A stretch of 64,000 bases of DNA from Pseudomonas gozinkensis (GTDB lineage: Bacteria > Pseudomonadota > Gammaproteobacteria > Pseudomonadales > Pseudomonadaceae), in assembly GCF_014863585.1 (NCBI RefSeq), contig NZ_CP062253.1, positions 2,444,501 to 2,508,500 on the forward strand. The letters run 5' to 3'. The notes under the pieces were generated by a model that saw only the letters and a program-made list of their open reading frames with translations, made no database searches and was not told the origin of the DNA. A program made the position numbers and the translations under genes. How positions within the stretch are numbered: position 1 is the first letter of the stretch; every line of letters begins with the position of its first letter. Shown one piece after another: positions 24,589-33,698 of this stretch.

Positions 24589-24978
24589 ATGATTCACATC
24601 GGCAGCCACAACAACGCCCCCACGCCGCAGCACAAAACCCAGGACATCTACATCTTCAGCATCGACCTGTCCCGCCCGGCGACACCGTTCTGTTTCGAGC
24701 AATCGATTGGCGGCGGGCATGTCGAGCAGGGCGGTGCGCGGTGGTTGGCGCTGGATGAGCTGGATGGCTGGCCCGGTGAATGGCGTGAGCATTTGAAGAA
24801 GGCCGGATGTGCTTGGGTGGTCGAGTTGCTGGATGCTCATCCGAGGGAGAGTCAGGATGATTTGGTTTCGCTGATCCTTCAGCGGTACGCCGAGCCGGTG
24901 CAACCGACCGGGCGTTTGCAGGCGATTGGGCGCTGGTTCAAGCGCTATTTCTATATCAGCGGCCGGTACGGCGCCTAA
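24589..24978 (+). CDS. Hypothetical protein, 129 residues
   Basis: A 129-residue soluble protein without signal peptide. The centre (VEQGGARWLALDELDGWPGEWREHLKKAGCAWVVELLDAHP) looks like a compact alpha/beta fold, and the end is basic and aromatic (RWFKRYFYISGRYGA). No family recognised. It ends 15 bases before the HD-domain gene and may be cotranscribed with it. Upstream signal is weak (GGACGGAACC before the ATG). Confidence 0.65.
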   Translation: MIHIGSHNNAPTPQHKTQDIYIFSIDLSRPATPFCFEQSIGGGHVEQGGARWLALDELDGWPGEWREHLKKAGCAWVVELLDAHPRESQDDLVSLILQRYAEPVQPTGRLQAIGRWFKRYFYISGRYGA

Positions 24979-24993
24979 TCAGAGGAAACGCCG

Positions 24994-25416
24994 ATGACCC
25001 AGACTCTGGAACGCGCCATCGCCATTGCCGCCACAGCCCACACGGGGCAGGTGGACAAGGGCGGTGCGCCGTACATTTTGCATCCGCTGAAAGTCATGTT
25101 GCGCATGAGCAGCCTGGAAGAGCGCATCGTCGCGGTGCTTCACGATGTGGTCGAGGATTGCGGCATCAGCCTGGAGGATTTGCGCAAGGAAGGCTTCAGC
25201 GAAGCCGTTTTGTCCGCCATCGAATCGGTGACCAAAGTGCCCGGCGAATCCTACGAGGACTTCGTCGAGCGCGCGGCGCAGAACCCGATCGGGCGGGTGG
25301 TGAAACTGGCGGATCTGGAAGAGAACAGCGACCTGTCGCGGATTGCCTCGCCGAGTTGGGAGGATCTGGAGCGGATCGAAAAATATCGGCGGGCGATTGG
25401 ACGGTTGCGCGCCTGA
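24994..25416 (+). CDS. Small HD-domain alarmone hydrolase-like protein
   Basis: A 140-residue single-domain protein of the HD superfamily, close to the hydrolase half of RelA/SpoT and to MESH1-type small alarmone hydrolases. The opening AIAIAATAHTGQVDKGGAPYILHPLKV (His16, His30) and the metal/catalytic motif LHDVVED (His50, Asp51, Glu54, Asp55) are intact; a later Asp/Asn pair is in KLADLEENSD. By family it would remove pyrophosphate from (p)ppGpp or related nucleotides; some relatives act on other substrates. GAGGAAA precedes the ATG. Cytosolic. Confidence 0.88.
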   Translation: MTQTLERAIAIAATAHTGQVDKGGAPYILHPLKVMLRMSSLEERIVAVLHDVVEDCGISLEDLRKEGFSEAVLSAIESVTKVPGESYEDFVERAAQNPIGRVVKLADLEENSDLSRIASPSWEDLERIEKYRRAIGRLRA

Positions 25417-25444
25417 CTCAATTTGCATAGCCAGGAAGGCCACC

Positions 25445-26458
25445 ATGAAATCCATTCTGTGTTTGTTGATTGCTGCCGGCTTCGGCGCGCTGTTGCAGTT
25501 CGAAGGTGTGCCCCACGGTTTGCTGTTGGGCTCGATTCTTGTGACGGCACTGGTCGTCACCAAATTCAAATTCGCGCCAGCGACGCCCTATGGCCTGGGC
25601 TACATCCAGGTCACGCTGGGCATCGCCACCGGGTTGATGTTCGAAGCTTGGGACAGCGCGACCGTCTCGACGATGTTGCCGAGCCTCGGCATCTTGCTGC
25701 TGTGTCTGACGGCACAGGTGGCTCTTTCCGCTTTGTGGCTGGCGCGCGGGGCGGGGTGGAATCGCACGGATGCCTTGCTGGCGGTGTATCCGGGCGCGCT
25801 CGCGGCGGTGTTTGATTTGCTGGAATCGCATCAGGCGTCGAGCAAGGTGATCATCGTGCACCTGATGCGGCTGCTGCTGATCACGGTGCTGGTGAGTTTG
25901 CTGATTCCCGGCGCGGCGCCGGTTGCCGTGGCCGAGCCACTGTCCACGGGCATGGCGCTGACCGTGCTGTCGGTGATCGGTTTGAGCGTGGTGGTCGGGC
26001 GTTTGCTGCTGGCTGTTGGCGTGCCGGCGCCGTTCATGTTGACGGCAATCATCATCACCGCCGTGTTCGTGAAATCAGGGTGGCTGCAGGGTTTTCACAT
26101 GCCGGACTGGAGCCTGAATCTGGCGGCGCTGATTCTCGGTGTGCGAATCGGCTCGCGGTTCCAGGGGCTCGGCCTCGCGGAACTGGGACGCCACGGCCGC
26201 ACGGCGTTGGTGTCGGTTGGTTTGATGATCCTGGTAGCGGCGCTTTTTGCATTGGCGGCCGCGCGATTGCTGGGCAGCGATGCGTTGTCGCTGTGGCTCG
26301 CCTACATGCCGGGGGCCATCGAAACGATCGCCATTGTCGCGTTCGCCGGCGGGATGAATGTGGTGTTTATCCTGACTCACCATTTGGCGCGGATGGTGGT
26401 GCTGCATTTTGCGCCAGCGCTTTTGGTTCAGATGCGGCGGGTGCGGGAGGACGCTTGA
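25445..26458 (+). CDS. AbrB-family membrane protein
   Basis: A 337-residue integral membrane protein with about ten hydrophobic segments in two similar halves, as in the AbrB/ammonia-monooxygenase-like permease family. Typical features are GLLLGSILVTAL, the GYIQVTLGIATGLMF segment and PGAIETIAIVAFAGGMNVVFILTHHLARMV near the end. Transport substrate is unknown. The ATG at 25445 has AGGAAGG upstream and follows the HD gene by 28 bases, so an operon is likely. Confidence 0.85.
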   Translation: MKSILCLLIAAGFGALLQFEGVPHGLLLGSILVTALVVTKFKFAPATPYGLGYIQVTLGIATGLMFEAWDSATVSTMLPSLGILLLCLTAQVALSALWLARGAGWNRTDALLAVYPGALAAVFDLLESHQASSKVIIVHLMRLLLITVLVSLLIPGAAPVAVAEPLSTGMALTVLSVIGLSVVVGRLLLAVGVPAPFMLTAIIITAVFVKSGWLQGFHMPDWSLNLAALILGVRIGSRFQGLGLAELGRHGRTALVSVGLMILVAALFALAAARLLGSDALSLWLAYMPGAIETIAIVAFAGGMNVVFILTHHLARMVVLHFAPALLVQMRRVREDA

Positions 26459-26476
26459 TAAATCGGCGTGCGGTCG

Positions 26477-27514
26477 TCAGGTCAGTCCCTGACGACTCTC
26501 CCGATGTGACGCCAGCAAATGCATCATCACCCCGGCATAAACCGTCACCAGAATGAACAACCCCATGCGCACCGCAAACGCGGTGTAAACGTCCTTGCCC
26601 GCCGCGCTGTCCTCAACGGATTGGCCAAGCAGGATGATCATGGTGATCAGCGTATTGAGCCAGAACCCCGGGGTCAGTTGTGTCGGGTGCAGCCGATAGA
26701 GTTTGCGCGCCACCAACAGCCCGAACAGCAGCATCCACAGAGAGAACATCCACAGGTGCACGAACAGGCTCAACCCGCACCAGAACAGCACCGCCAGCAG
26801 TCCGCCGAGCAAGGTTGAGCCGAGCAATTCGCGTCCGGCATGGTGGGTGCGGGTGGTGGTGCTTTGTTGGCCGAGGCTGACGGCTTTGAGGATGATCGGC
26901 AGGTAGCTGGCGGGGTCGATCAGCACCAGCAGAAAGGTCGGCAGCACGATCAATGTTGCGCGCATCGCCACGCGGGGCACGTCTTCGGCGGGCAGGGCTG
27001 GAGCGGGTGGTGGCGCGGGGCTGTTGGCCGGCTCCGGGAACAGGGCGTGGCTCAGGCCGACGATGATGACGGCCAGCAACAGGCCTTTGACCAGCGCGCC
27101 GATCACCGCCATGGCCAGCTCGAAAGAGGCAAAACCGGCGGCGGAGATCATGGTCATGCCGATCACCAGGAACGTCATGATCAGCACATTGCCGCCGCGC
27201 AGGCCGTAAGTGAACACCAGAAACAGACCGACGCCGATCAGCAGCACGCCGCACACCGGGTAATAACGCAGCAACGGCACCAGCAACAACCCGAGACTGG
27301 TGGTGAATGCGGCGACCAACGTCAGCACCAGCGCCATTTTCACTGGCAACGGTCGAGGCATGCTGGCCAGCAGCAACACCGCGAGTACCGGCGACAGAAA
27401 CGACAGCGGCAAGGCGAGGCCGTAACTGGCGGCGGTGCACAACGCTGTGCCGCAGGCCAGGCGCAATGCCCGTTGCGCCGGGACGCTGCGTTCAATAGGC
27501 CGCTCAGTAGGCAT
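26477..27514 (-). CDS. DUF2955/FUSC-like inner-membrane efflux component
   Basis: A 345-residue membrane protein with two clusters of five to six membrane segments separated by a Pro/Ala-rich cytoplasmic linker (PEPANSPAPPPAPALPAED). This is the DUF2955 architecture, related to aromatic-acid exporters of the FUSC/AaeB type. It overlaps the HlyD gene by 11 bases and, with it and the NodT-type channel, makes a tripartite efflux system. The exported compound is not evident; aromatic acids or xenobiotics are usual for this class. Confidence 0.87.
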   Translation of the reverse strand: MPTERPIERSVPAQRALRLACGTALCTAASYGLALPLSFLSPVLAVLLLASMPRPLPVKMALVLTLVAAFTTSLGLLLVPLLRYYPVCGVLLIGVGLFLVFTYGLRGGNVLIMTFLVIGMTMISAAGFASFELAMAVIGALVKGLLLAVIIVGLSHALFPEPANSPAPPPAPALPAEDVPRVAMRATLIVLPTFLLVLIDPASYLPIILKAVSLGQQSTTTRTHHAGRELLGSTLLGGLLAVLFWCGLSLFVHLWMFSLWMLLFGLLVARKLYRLHPTQLTPGFWLNTLITMIILLGQSVEDSAAGKDVYTAFAVRMGLFILVTVYAGVMMHLLASHRESRQGLT

Positions 27515-28601
27515 AGCTCAGCCAGCTCATCAGCCAGACAAACACCCGCCCGAGTGGATTGAGCAGATTGCCCTCGCTGGGAAACGCCATGACTTCCGCC
27601 TGCCCGCCAGCGCGAATCGAACGGCTCTCGAACAGTCGCTTTTTCGCCTCTTCGCTGAACTCGATGATCACCGGAAAACGTTGGGCCGGGCGCAGCCAGT
27701 CGCGGCTGTTCTGGATCGTCGGCAGGGTGCCGGGCGGCGGCGCCTGGCCGACGCTGACGCCATAACCGACGCTGCGCACCCGGCCGTCGAGCACTTCGCC
27801 GGGCAGGGCGTCGAGGATGATCGATACCGGCGTGCCGGGCTTGATCCGGCCGAGGTTGTTTTCGGTGAGGTCGGCGCTGACCCACACGTCCTGGATCGTG
27901 ATCAGCGTCATCACCGGACTGCCGATGGCGGCGAACTGACCGACATCGGTGCGCAGGTCGGTGATCAGCCCCGCCGAGCGTGCGCCGATGCGGGTGTTGG
28001 CAAGATCCAGTTCGGCCTTCGCCAGTGTGGCGGTGGCGCTGAGCAGTTTGGCGTTGGTGTCGGTGTTGCCGCCTTCCTGCTCCTGCGCGCGCAGTACTTC
28101 GGCCCGGGCAGCGGCGACCTGGCTGGCGGCGGCCTCGTGATTGGCCCGGGAGACTTCCAGAAGCCTTACGGACACCGTGCCCGGATCTTCTTTATACAAG
28201 CCTTCCAGCCGTCGATTGTCCTGGCGCGTTTTGAGTTCATTGGCCTGGGCCGCACGCAACGACGCCTGGGCCGAAGCGATGCCGGCGGTACCGGCGCCGA
28301 CCGTGCGACGGGTGTTTTCCAGATCGGCGCGAGCCCGGTCGACGGCGATCTGCAGCGGCTGCGGGTCGAGCTCGAAGAGAATGTCGCCGGCCTGCACGTC
28401 CTGATTGTTGCGCACGTTGACCTTGATCACCCGGCCCGCGACTTCCGAAGCCACCGGGATCACGAACGCGCCGACCCGCGCTTGCTGGGTATACGGCGTG
28501 ATTCGGTCGGCCAGCAGATACCAGATCAGGCTCAGCACAATCACCAGCAGCACCCAGCGGATGCCTTTTTTCGCCGGATCCGGCGGCGCTTCATCACTCA
28601 T
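27504..28601 (-). CDS. HlyD-family periplasmic adaptor
   Basis: A 365-residue membrane fusion protein. One N-terminal membrane segment (GIRWVLLVIVLSLIWYLLAD) is followed by a lipoyl/barrel-sandwich half (RVGAFVIPVASEVAGRVIKVNV, FELDPQPLQIAVDRA), a long alpha-hairpin and the second lipoyl and beta-barrel parts (LRTDVGQFAAIGSPVMTLI). It links the inner-membrane component to the outer-membrane channel. Overlaps the NodT gene by eight bases and the DUF2955 gene by 11, so the three are translationally coupled. Confidence 0.92.
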   Translation of the reverse strand: MSDEAPPDPAKKGIRWVLLVIVLSLIWYLLADRITPYTQQARVGAFVIPVASEVAGRVIKVNVRNNQDVQAGDILFELDPQPLQIAVDRARADLENTRRTVGAGTAGIASAQASLRAAQANELKTRQDNRRLEGLYKEDPGTVSVRLLEVSRANHEAAASQVAAARAEVLRAQEQEGGNTDTNAKLLSATATLAKAELDLANTRIGARSAGLITDLRTDVGQFAAIGSPVMTLITIQDVWVSADLTENNLGRIKPGTPVSIILDALPGEVLDGRVRSVGYGVSVGQAPPPGTLPTIQNSRDWLRPAQRFPVIIEFSEEAKKRLFESRSIRAGGQAEVMAFPSEGNLLNPLGRVFVWLMSWLSYAY

Positions 28602-30147
28602 GGCGGTCTACCTGCGAGGGAATCGGATAGGTCGGTTGGGGCGGCGGGGCGCTCAGCAGATCGCCCCAGTCGGTGCGCTGCTGCATCTGCTGCCGGGTCG
28701 GTTGATCGATCTGCGGCCCGGCGCTTTGCCAGCCGCCGCCGACGGCGCGGTACAGGGCGATCAGATTGCTCACGGCATTGCTGCGGCTGACCAGATAGTT
28801 GTCCTGTAGCTCCAGCAATGCACGCTGGGCGTCGAGCACCCGCTGAAAGTCTGAATAACCTTCGCGATATTGAGTGTTGGCCAGCACCAGCGAACGTCGC
28901 GCCGCACCTTCCGCCTCGCCGAGAATGCGCTCGCGTTCCAGCGCTTTGGTCAGGCCGCTGGCGGCATCATCGGCTTCGCGGGCGGCCTGGCGGACTTTGT
29001 CGCGATAGGCCTCGATCAGTTGCTGCAGGCGCGCATCCTGCACGCGAATGTTGTTGTGGATGCGGCCGTAGTCGAACAGGTTCCAGCGCAGGCTCGGGCC
29101 GCCGATCAGGTCGAGGCTGCGCGGGGTGGCGCCGAGGGTGTCGCTGGACCAGACGATGCTGCCGAGCAGGGTCAGCGAGGGATACAGATCGGTTTCGGCC
29201 ACGCCGACCAGCGCCGATTGCGCGGCAACGTTCAGCTCCGCCGCGCGCACATCGGGACGGCGCAACAGCAGGTTCGCCGGAACGTCCTGCAACACGGCGC
29301 GATCCACCAGCGGAATCAGCCCCGGTTGCTCCGCCAGAAACGCCGCGCCACCGGGCGGCTGGCCGACCAGCACCGCCAGCGCGTTGCGGGTGCGCAGCAA
29401 TTGATCTTCAAACGCCGGGATGCTGCTCAGGGTGCCGAGGTATTGGGTTCTGGCCTGTTGCAGGTCGAGTTCGGCGGTCTGGCCGCTGCGAAAGAGTTTT
29501 TCGGTGATCTCGAAGTTACGCTTTTGCTGGGCGGCGTTTTCCCGGGCGACCCGCAGCCGGGCTTCGGTGGTGCGCAGGGCAAAGTAGGTGTCGGCCACTT
29601 GAGCGCGCAGCAGCACGAGGGCGTCTTCGTAGTTGGCCTGGGCGGCGAAGTAGCTGGCGTCGGCGGACTCGATGGCACGGCTGAAGCGGCCCCAGAAATC
29701 CAGTTCCCAGCCGACATCGAACGCGGCGCTGTGCTGCCAGAAGTGCAAGTCCTGCGGGTTGTTGCCGCCGGACTGGTGGCGGTCGATGTACAGGCTGTCG
29801 GCGCTGGCCTGTTGCAGTTGCGGGTAGCGACCGCTGTCGGCGATGCCCAGTTGCGCGCGGGCTTCGAGGACCCGCAGGCCGGCGATTTTCAGGCTGCTGT
29901 TGCGGGCTTCGGCGTCGCTGATCAAACGGTCGAGCACCGGATCGGCAAACACCTGCCACCACTGGCGCAGATCCGGCAGCGTGCCGCGTTCGCTGGCCTG
30001 CTCCAGCGCCGGGCTTTGCCATTGCTTGCTCCAGGCCTCGGCCGGCGGCTGGAAATCCGGGCCCAGCCGCAGGCAGCCACCAAGGCTCAGCGCACCGAGC
30101 AGCAGCAGGTGGCCGGGACGGATCAGCAGGGCTGGCGTTGCAGGCAT
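28594..30147 (-). CDS. NodT/OprM-type outer-membrane efflux lipoprotein
   Basis: A 517-residue outer-membrane channel. The signal ends in the lipobox LGGC (Cys25), then the family start LGPDFQPPAEAW. Two outer-membrane-efflux repeats with long helices follow, including ADASYFAAQANYEDALVLLRAQVADTYF and RREPDV-like RRPDVRAAELNVAAQSA. It trimerises into the exit duct of the tripartite pump. First gene of its operon; the promoter lies in the 129-base divergent gap before the gene at 30277. Confidence 0.93.
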   Translation of the reverse strand: MPATPALLIRPGHLLLLGALSLGGCLRLGPDFQPPAEAWSKQWQSPALEQASERGTLPDLRQWWQVFADPVLDRLISDAEARNSSLKIAGLRVLEARAQLGIADSGRYPQLQQASADSLYIDRHQSGGNNPQDLHFWQHSAAFDVGWELDFWGRFSRAIESADASYFAAQANYEDALVLLRAQVADTYFALRTTEARLRVARENAAQQKRNFEITEKLFRSGQTAELDLQQARTQYLGTLSSIPAFEDQLLRTRNALAVLVGQPPGGAAFLAEQPGLIPLVDRAVLQDVPANLLLRRPDVRAAELNVAAQSALVGVAETDLYPSLTLLGSIVWSSDTLGATPRSLDLIGGPSLRWNLFDYGRIHNNIRVQDARLQQLIEAYRDKVRQAAREADDAASGLTKALERERILGEAEGAARRSLVLANTQYREGYSDFQRVLDAQRALLELQDNYLVSRSNAVSNLIALYRAVGGGWQSAGPQIDQPTRQQMQQRTDWGDLLSAPPPQPTYPIPSQVDRHE

Positions 30148-30276
30148 ACCGGGAGGCCCCAGCGGGAAATGTCACTGGAGCATAGACCGCAGATTGCCGG
30201 TTGATCGAAGCAATCAGCTGCTACGCTTTTTCAGGCGAACTCCCCTGAACCGCCCCCGACGAAAAGGTAGGAAGCC

Positions 30277-30792
30277 ATGGACACTGCTCAAGAACCGCTT
30301 GCCCCGACCAGCGCCAGCTGGCGTTTCAAGGTCGGCGTGGCAATCATCTGCCTGATGCTCGGTTCGTGGCTGATGGTGCCGATTGCCGCCGCCCTCGATG
30401 TGCCGGGCTCGAAAGTCGCGGCGCTGACCGGGGTGTTGTTCATCAGTAATAAAGTGCTGTTGCTGCTGGTGATCGCGGTGATGGGCAAGGCCGGGTTCGC
30501 CGAGCTCAAACGCACGATCGGCCGCTATATCTCCGGCGTGATTCCGACCCCGGTGGCCGAAGTCAGCCCGATGCGCCACAAGATCGGCGTGGTGATGTTC
30601 TGCCTGCCGCTGCTGTCGTCTTTCCTGGAACCCTATTTCGACAACTTCTTCCCGGGCGTGCGGCCCAACCTCTGGCAGATGCAGGCGCTGGGCGATTTGA
30701 TGTTCATCGGCAGCTTTTTCGTGCTGGGCGGCAATTTCTGGGACAAGGTGCATGCGCTGTTCGTGCGCAAGGCGCGGGTAGTGGTGGAATAA
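30277..30792 (+). CDS. Small membrane protein with transporter-suffix-like domain
   Basis: A 171-residue protein with four hydrophobic segments (VAIICLMLGSWLMVPIAAAL; VLLLLVIAVM; VVMFCLPLLSSFL; LGDLMFIGSFFVLGG). It looks like what databases call a transporter suffix domain protein, a module sometimes fused to the end of transporters; here it stands alone. Function unknown. It is divergent from the efflux operon and followed by a bidirectional terminator. Confidence 0.75.
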   Translation: MDTAQEPLAPTSASWRFKVGVAIICLMLGSWLMVPIAAALDVPGSKVAALTGVLFISNKVLLLLVIAVMGKAGFAELKRTIGRYISGVIPTPVAEVSPMRHKIGVVMFCLPLLSSFLEPYFDNFFPGVRPNLWQMQALGDLMFIGSFFVLGGNFWDKVHALFVRKARVVVE

Positions 30793-30823
30793 AAAATACA
30801 GGGGGCCGGGCCCCCTGTATTTT
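30792..30823. terminator. Bidirectional intrinsic terminator
   Basis: AAAATACAGGGGGCC, loop GGG, CCCCCTGTATTTT. The stem is perfect with A-run and T-run, between convergent genes, so it serves both. Confidence 0.9.
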
Positions 30824-30834
30824 GAGGTGGGAGG

Positions 30835-31611
30835 CTATTTGAGGTGGGCGGCGAAGCCTTCGCTGCCCGGCACAATATCGTCCTTCAAGGTCAATGCCGG
30901 AATCTCGTAATCCCCGGCATTCTGCCGCCGAAATCCGATCGGCCGCGTACTCCACAACTCATCCAGCCGCGCGCCCAGTTCTTCGCACGTCTTGGCAAAC
31001 CGCGCCTCGTCCATCTTCCCGGTGCGATACACCACGAACGGCGGCAGCACCTCGAAGCCGGGGTAATACAGAATTCCGTGATGAATCGGGAACAGCAGAT
31101 CATCGATCGGACCGTTGATCCCGCGTGGGCTGTAGTGCGATTCCCAGCCGCCGGCCGTAACCATCAGCATCGCCCGTTTACCTTTCAAGGTGCCTTCGCC
31201 ATAACGGTCGCCCCAACGAGAATCCGAATGCTCGCCGACACCGTAGGCAAATCCGTAGGCGTATACGCGCTCGACCCAGCCCTTGAGAATCGCCGGCATG
31301 GAAAACCACCACAGCGGAAACTGCAGGATCAGGGTGTCGGCCCACAGCAGTTTTGCCTGCTCGGCGGCGATATCGGCGGCTTGGCGGCCTTGTTCGAAGG
31401 CGAGTTTCGAATCGAGGGAGGCGTCGAACGGGCGAGTGCTGTCGCGGCCGGAACTGTCGTCGGCGTCGAGGCTGGCTTTCCAATTCATCGCGTAGAGGTC
31501 GGAAACCTGCACGGTGTGGCCGGCGGCTTCCAGGCGCTGGACAGTGAAGTCTCTGAGCGCGCCGTTGAGCGATTGCGGTTCGGGGTGGGCGTAGACCAGT
31601 AACACATTCAT
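30835..31611 (-). CDS. NAD(P)H-dependent flavodoxin-fold oxidoreductase
   Basis: A 258-residue protein of the flavodoxin-like NQO/MdaB family. The FMN/FAD phosphate loop is in VYAHPEPQSLNGALRD near the N-terminus, and the family signature FPLWWFSMPAILKGWVERV is near residue 95-115. A GGWESHYSPRGING loop contacts the flavin. It probably reduces quinones or nitro/azo compounds. It is divergent from a LysR gene 60 bases away that is the likely regulator. Confidence 0.9.
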   Translation of the reverse strand: MNVLLVYAHPEPQSLNGALRDFTVQRLEAAGHTVQVSDLYAMNWKASLDADDSSGRDSTRPFDASLDSKLAFEQGRQAADIAAEQAKLLWADTLILQFPLWWFSMPAILKGWVERVYAYGFAYGVGEHSDSRWGDRYGEGTLKGKRAMLMVTAGGWESHYSPRGINGPIDDLLFPIHHGILYYPGFEVLPPFVVYRTGKMDEARFAKTCEELGARLDELWSTRPIGFRRQNAGDYEIPALTLKDDIVPGSEGFAAHLK

Positions 31612-31671
31612 GGTGAGGCTCCATTGCTGAGTGACAGCAGGATCGGCGCCCGGCAGGTATATTGGAAATGA

Positions 31672-32589
31672 ATGTCTGATATGTCTGGTATAGCCATGAA
31701 TAATTTGAGACGGCTGGATATCAACCTGCTGCTGACCCTCGATGTGCTGCTATCCGAGCACAACGTCACCCGCGCCGCGCAACGGCTGCATCTGTCGCAG
31801 CCATCGGTGAGCGTGCACCTGGCCCGGTTACGGGAGATTTTTGGCGATCCGCTGTTGCTGCCGGGACCCCGTGGGATGCGCCCGACGGCGCGGGCCGATG
31901 AATTGCGCGAACCGTTGCGCGAGGCGCTTGAAGCGCTGGAGCGGGCGGTGGCACCGGCCAGTCCGTTCGACCCGGCGCAGGCGACCCACACCTGGAAAGT
32001 CGCGGCCTCGGACTATGGCGAATCGACCATTCTGCTGCCGGCCCTCGGTGGGCTGCGCAGTCAGGCGCCGGGCACGCGACTGGCGGTGCTCGATCTGTCG
32101 CCTCGGCAATTGGTCAAGCAGGCGGAGCAGGGTGTGATCGATCTGGCGCTGCACACCAGCGAGGACGCGCCGCTGGAACTGCACCGGCGTGCGCTGTTCA
32201 CCGAGCGTTATGTGCTGGCTGGTCGCGTCGGGCACCCGAAACTGCAACGCAAGCCGACCCGCGCGCAGTTCTGCGAGCTGGAGCATGTGCTGGTGTCGCC
32301 GGAAGGCGGAGGTTTCTTCGGGGTGACGGACAAGGCGCTGGCGGAGGTGGGGCTTACGCGAAACGTGGTGCTGTCGGTGCCGCACTTTCTGTTGCTGATG
32401 TCGGTGCTGGCCAGCACCGATCTGGTGGCGATGCTGCCGTCACGGCTGGCGCGCGGCAATGCCGCGCTGCAAGTGGTCGAGCCGCCGCTGGAAGTGCCGG
32501 GCTACGAAATGGCCATGCTGTGGGCCGAGCGTTCGCACCGCGACCCGGCGCACAAATGGTTTCGCGAGCATCTGGCGGCATCGGTCTGA
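31672..32589 (+). CDS. LysR-family transcriptional regulator (NodD-like subgroup)
   Basis: Up to 305 residues. The helix-turn-helix is in SEHNVTRAAQRLHLSQPSVSVHLARLRE and the effector domain follows. LRRLDINLLLTLDVLL is the standard opening of the NodD/NahR-like subgroup, so starts at 31672, 31681 or 31696 are all possible; GGAAA near 31664 fits the middle one best. Divergent from the quinone reductase-like gene; the gap has ATGTCTGATATGTC, a possible part of its site. Confidence 0.88.
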   Translation: MSDMSGIAMNNLRRLDINLLLTLDVLLSEHNVTRAAQRLHLSQPSVSVHLARLREIFGDPLLLPGPRGMRPTARADELREPLREALEALERAVAPASPFDPAQATHTWKVAASDYGESTILLPALGGLRSQAPGTRLAVLDLSPRQLVKQAEQGVIDLALHTSEDAPLELHRRALFTERYVLAGRVGHPKLQRKPTRAQFCELEHVLVSPEGGGFFGVTDKALAEVGLTRNVVLSVPHFLLLMSVLASTDLVAMLPSRLARGNAALQVVEPPLEVPGYEMAMLWAERSHRDPAHKWFREHLAASV

Positions 32590-32658
32590 TCAGGCGTGCC
32601 CGAGCGCGATGGCGAACGACACAACGACCATGCAGGCGAAAGCGAAATTGAGGTTCAT
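32590..32658 (-). CDS. Very small hydrophobic protein, 22 residues
   Basis: An ATG at 32658 with AGGA ten bases upstream opens a 22-codon frame whose product is one short hydrophobic helix (MNLNFAFACMVVVSFAIALG, then HA). Its stop abuts the LysR stop on the other strand. It resembles single-span small membrane proteins, but length alone gives little certainty. Confidence 0.35.
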   Translation of the reverse strand: MNLNFAFACMVVVSFAIALGHA

Positions 32659-32786
32659 GGGGTATTCATCCTGGTCCTTTTGAAAGTGGGGCCATTCTGA
32701 ACAGTTCAACGGAAAACCTGAAATTCGCCTTCGTGATTCCAATGATCGAGATGATTGATATCAGGTGTCGGGCACGGCCTCCCAGG

Positions 32787-33668
32787 TCAAAGAGAAAGCT
32801 CTCGCAGGTAGGCTGAGGCCGCGAAACCATCGATACGCCCGTCGCCTTCCAGATCGATACTCGACCACTCTGAACTGACCGGGCTTGCGCTGACGTGCTG
32901 GCCGGATTTCAGGTTGCCAATGACGTCATAGTTCGTGCCGGGCCCACCTCTAAGGCGCAGGCTGTTGCGAGACACGACTTCATGAGTACCGGTCCAATGA
33001 GCAAGGCTTGCCGACTGTGCTTCGACTGGAATGACAAAGGCACCGAAATCCGGGGTCTCGCTGTTGATCAGGTTGTAATCCAGGTCCAGACCACACAATT
33101 TCGCTGATGGTGCTTTTTGCTGAATGTGATAGTCGCCGTTTCTGATTGCGTCCTTTGTGCCGCGAAAGCCGGGTGACATGGCGAGCCAGACAAGCGAGCA
33201 CACGTTTGCGTTCTTCAAGGCGCTGGCGGTGGCTCCCGAACCGTAAACGCCGACTGCATAGGCAGGCGCATTGTTTGATAACTCGTTGAACGCCTGCTCT
33301 ACGCCTTGAAAGTACGGGATGATCGCACTGGTGATCTCCTTGTTGCTGGCATCGAAGTCCACTGAGAAGTAAATGCCGGAACCTGCTGGTTGCCCGATGT
33401 CGTTGAGTGCATAGCGATAAGCTCTTCGTCCGGCTTCGTAGCCTTTGCTGTGTGAAAAATCTTCGGCACTGTCTTGTCGTTGCTGGAACACCACCACAAT
33501 GTTCAGGCCCTGGGCGCAGATTGATTGCGCTTCGATCAGCGTCAGACATTTTTCGGGAAAGGTTTTCGAGTTACTGAAGTTGTAGTAACGGATGACCGTG
33601 CCGACGTTTTCTTTCGCCAGACACTGGAGTTTTCTCGTGGTGTTGTAGGGGGTGTCTATGACGAGCAT
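32787..33668 (-). CDS. DUF1906 glycoside-hydrolase-like protein with C-terminal SH3 domain
   Basis: A 293-residue protein. Residues 1 to about 210 form a TIM-barrel of the DUF1906 (Rv2525c-like) type: start MLVIDTPYNTTRKLQCL, IRYYNFSNSKTFPEK, the acidic strand IYFSVDFDASNKEI and VGVYGSG. Residues about 228-293 are a bacterial SH3 domain (NSLRLRGGPGTNYDVIGNLKSGQHV), usually a cell-wall binder. This suggests a peptidoglycan- or glycan-acting enzyme. There is no signal peptide, so export would need a partner or a phage/T6SS-like route. Strong AAGGAG upstream. Third gene of a low-GC operon. Confidence 0.82.
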   Translation of the reverse strand: MLVIDTPYNTTRKLQCLAKENVGTVIRYYNFSNSKTFPEKCLTLIEAQSICAQGLNIVVVFQQRQDSAEDFSHSKGYEAGRRAYRYALNDIGQPAGSGIYFSVDFDASNKEITSAIIPYFQGVEQAFNELSNNAPAYAVGVYGSGATASALKNANVCSLVWLAMSPGFRGTKDAIRNGDYHIQQKAPSAKLCGLDLDYNLINSETPDFGAFVIPVEAQSASLAHWTGTHEVVSRNSLRLRGGPGTNYDVIGNLKSGQHVSASPVSSEWSSIDLEGDGRIDGFAASAYLRELSL

Positions 33669-33698
33669 GGCGGGCTCCTTGTATTGATCAGCCTGGTT

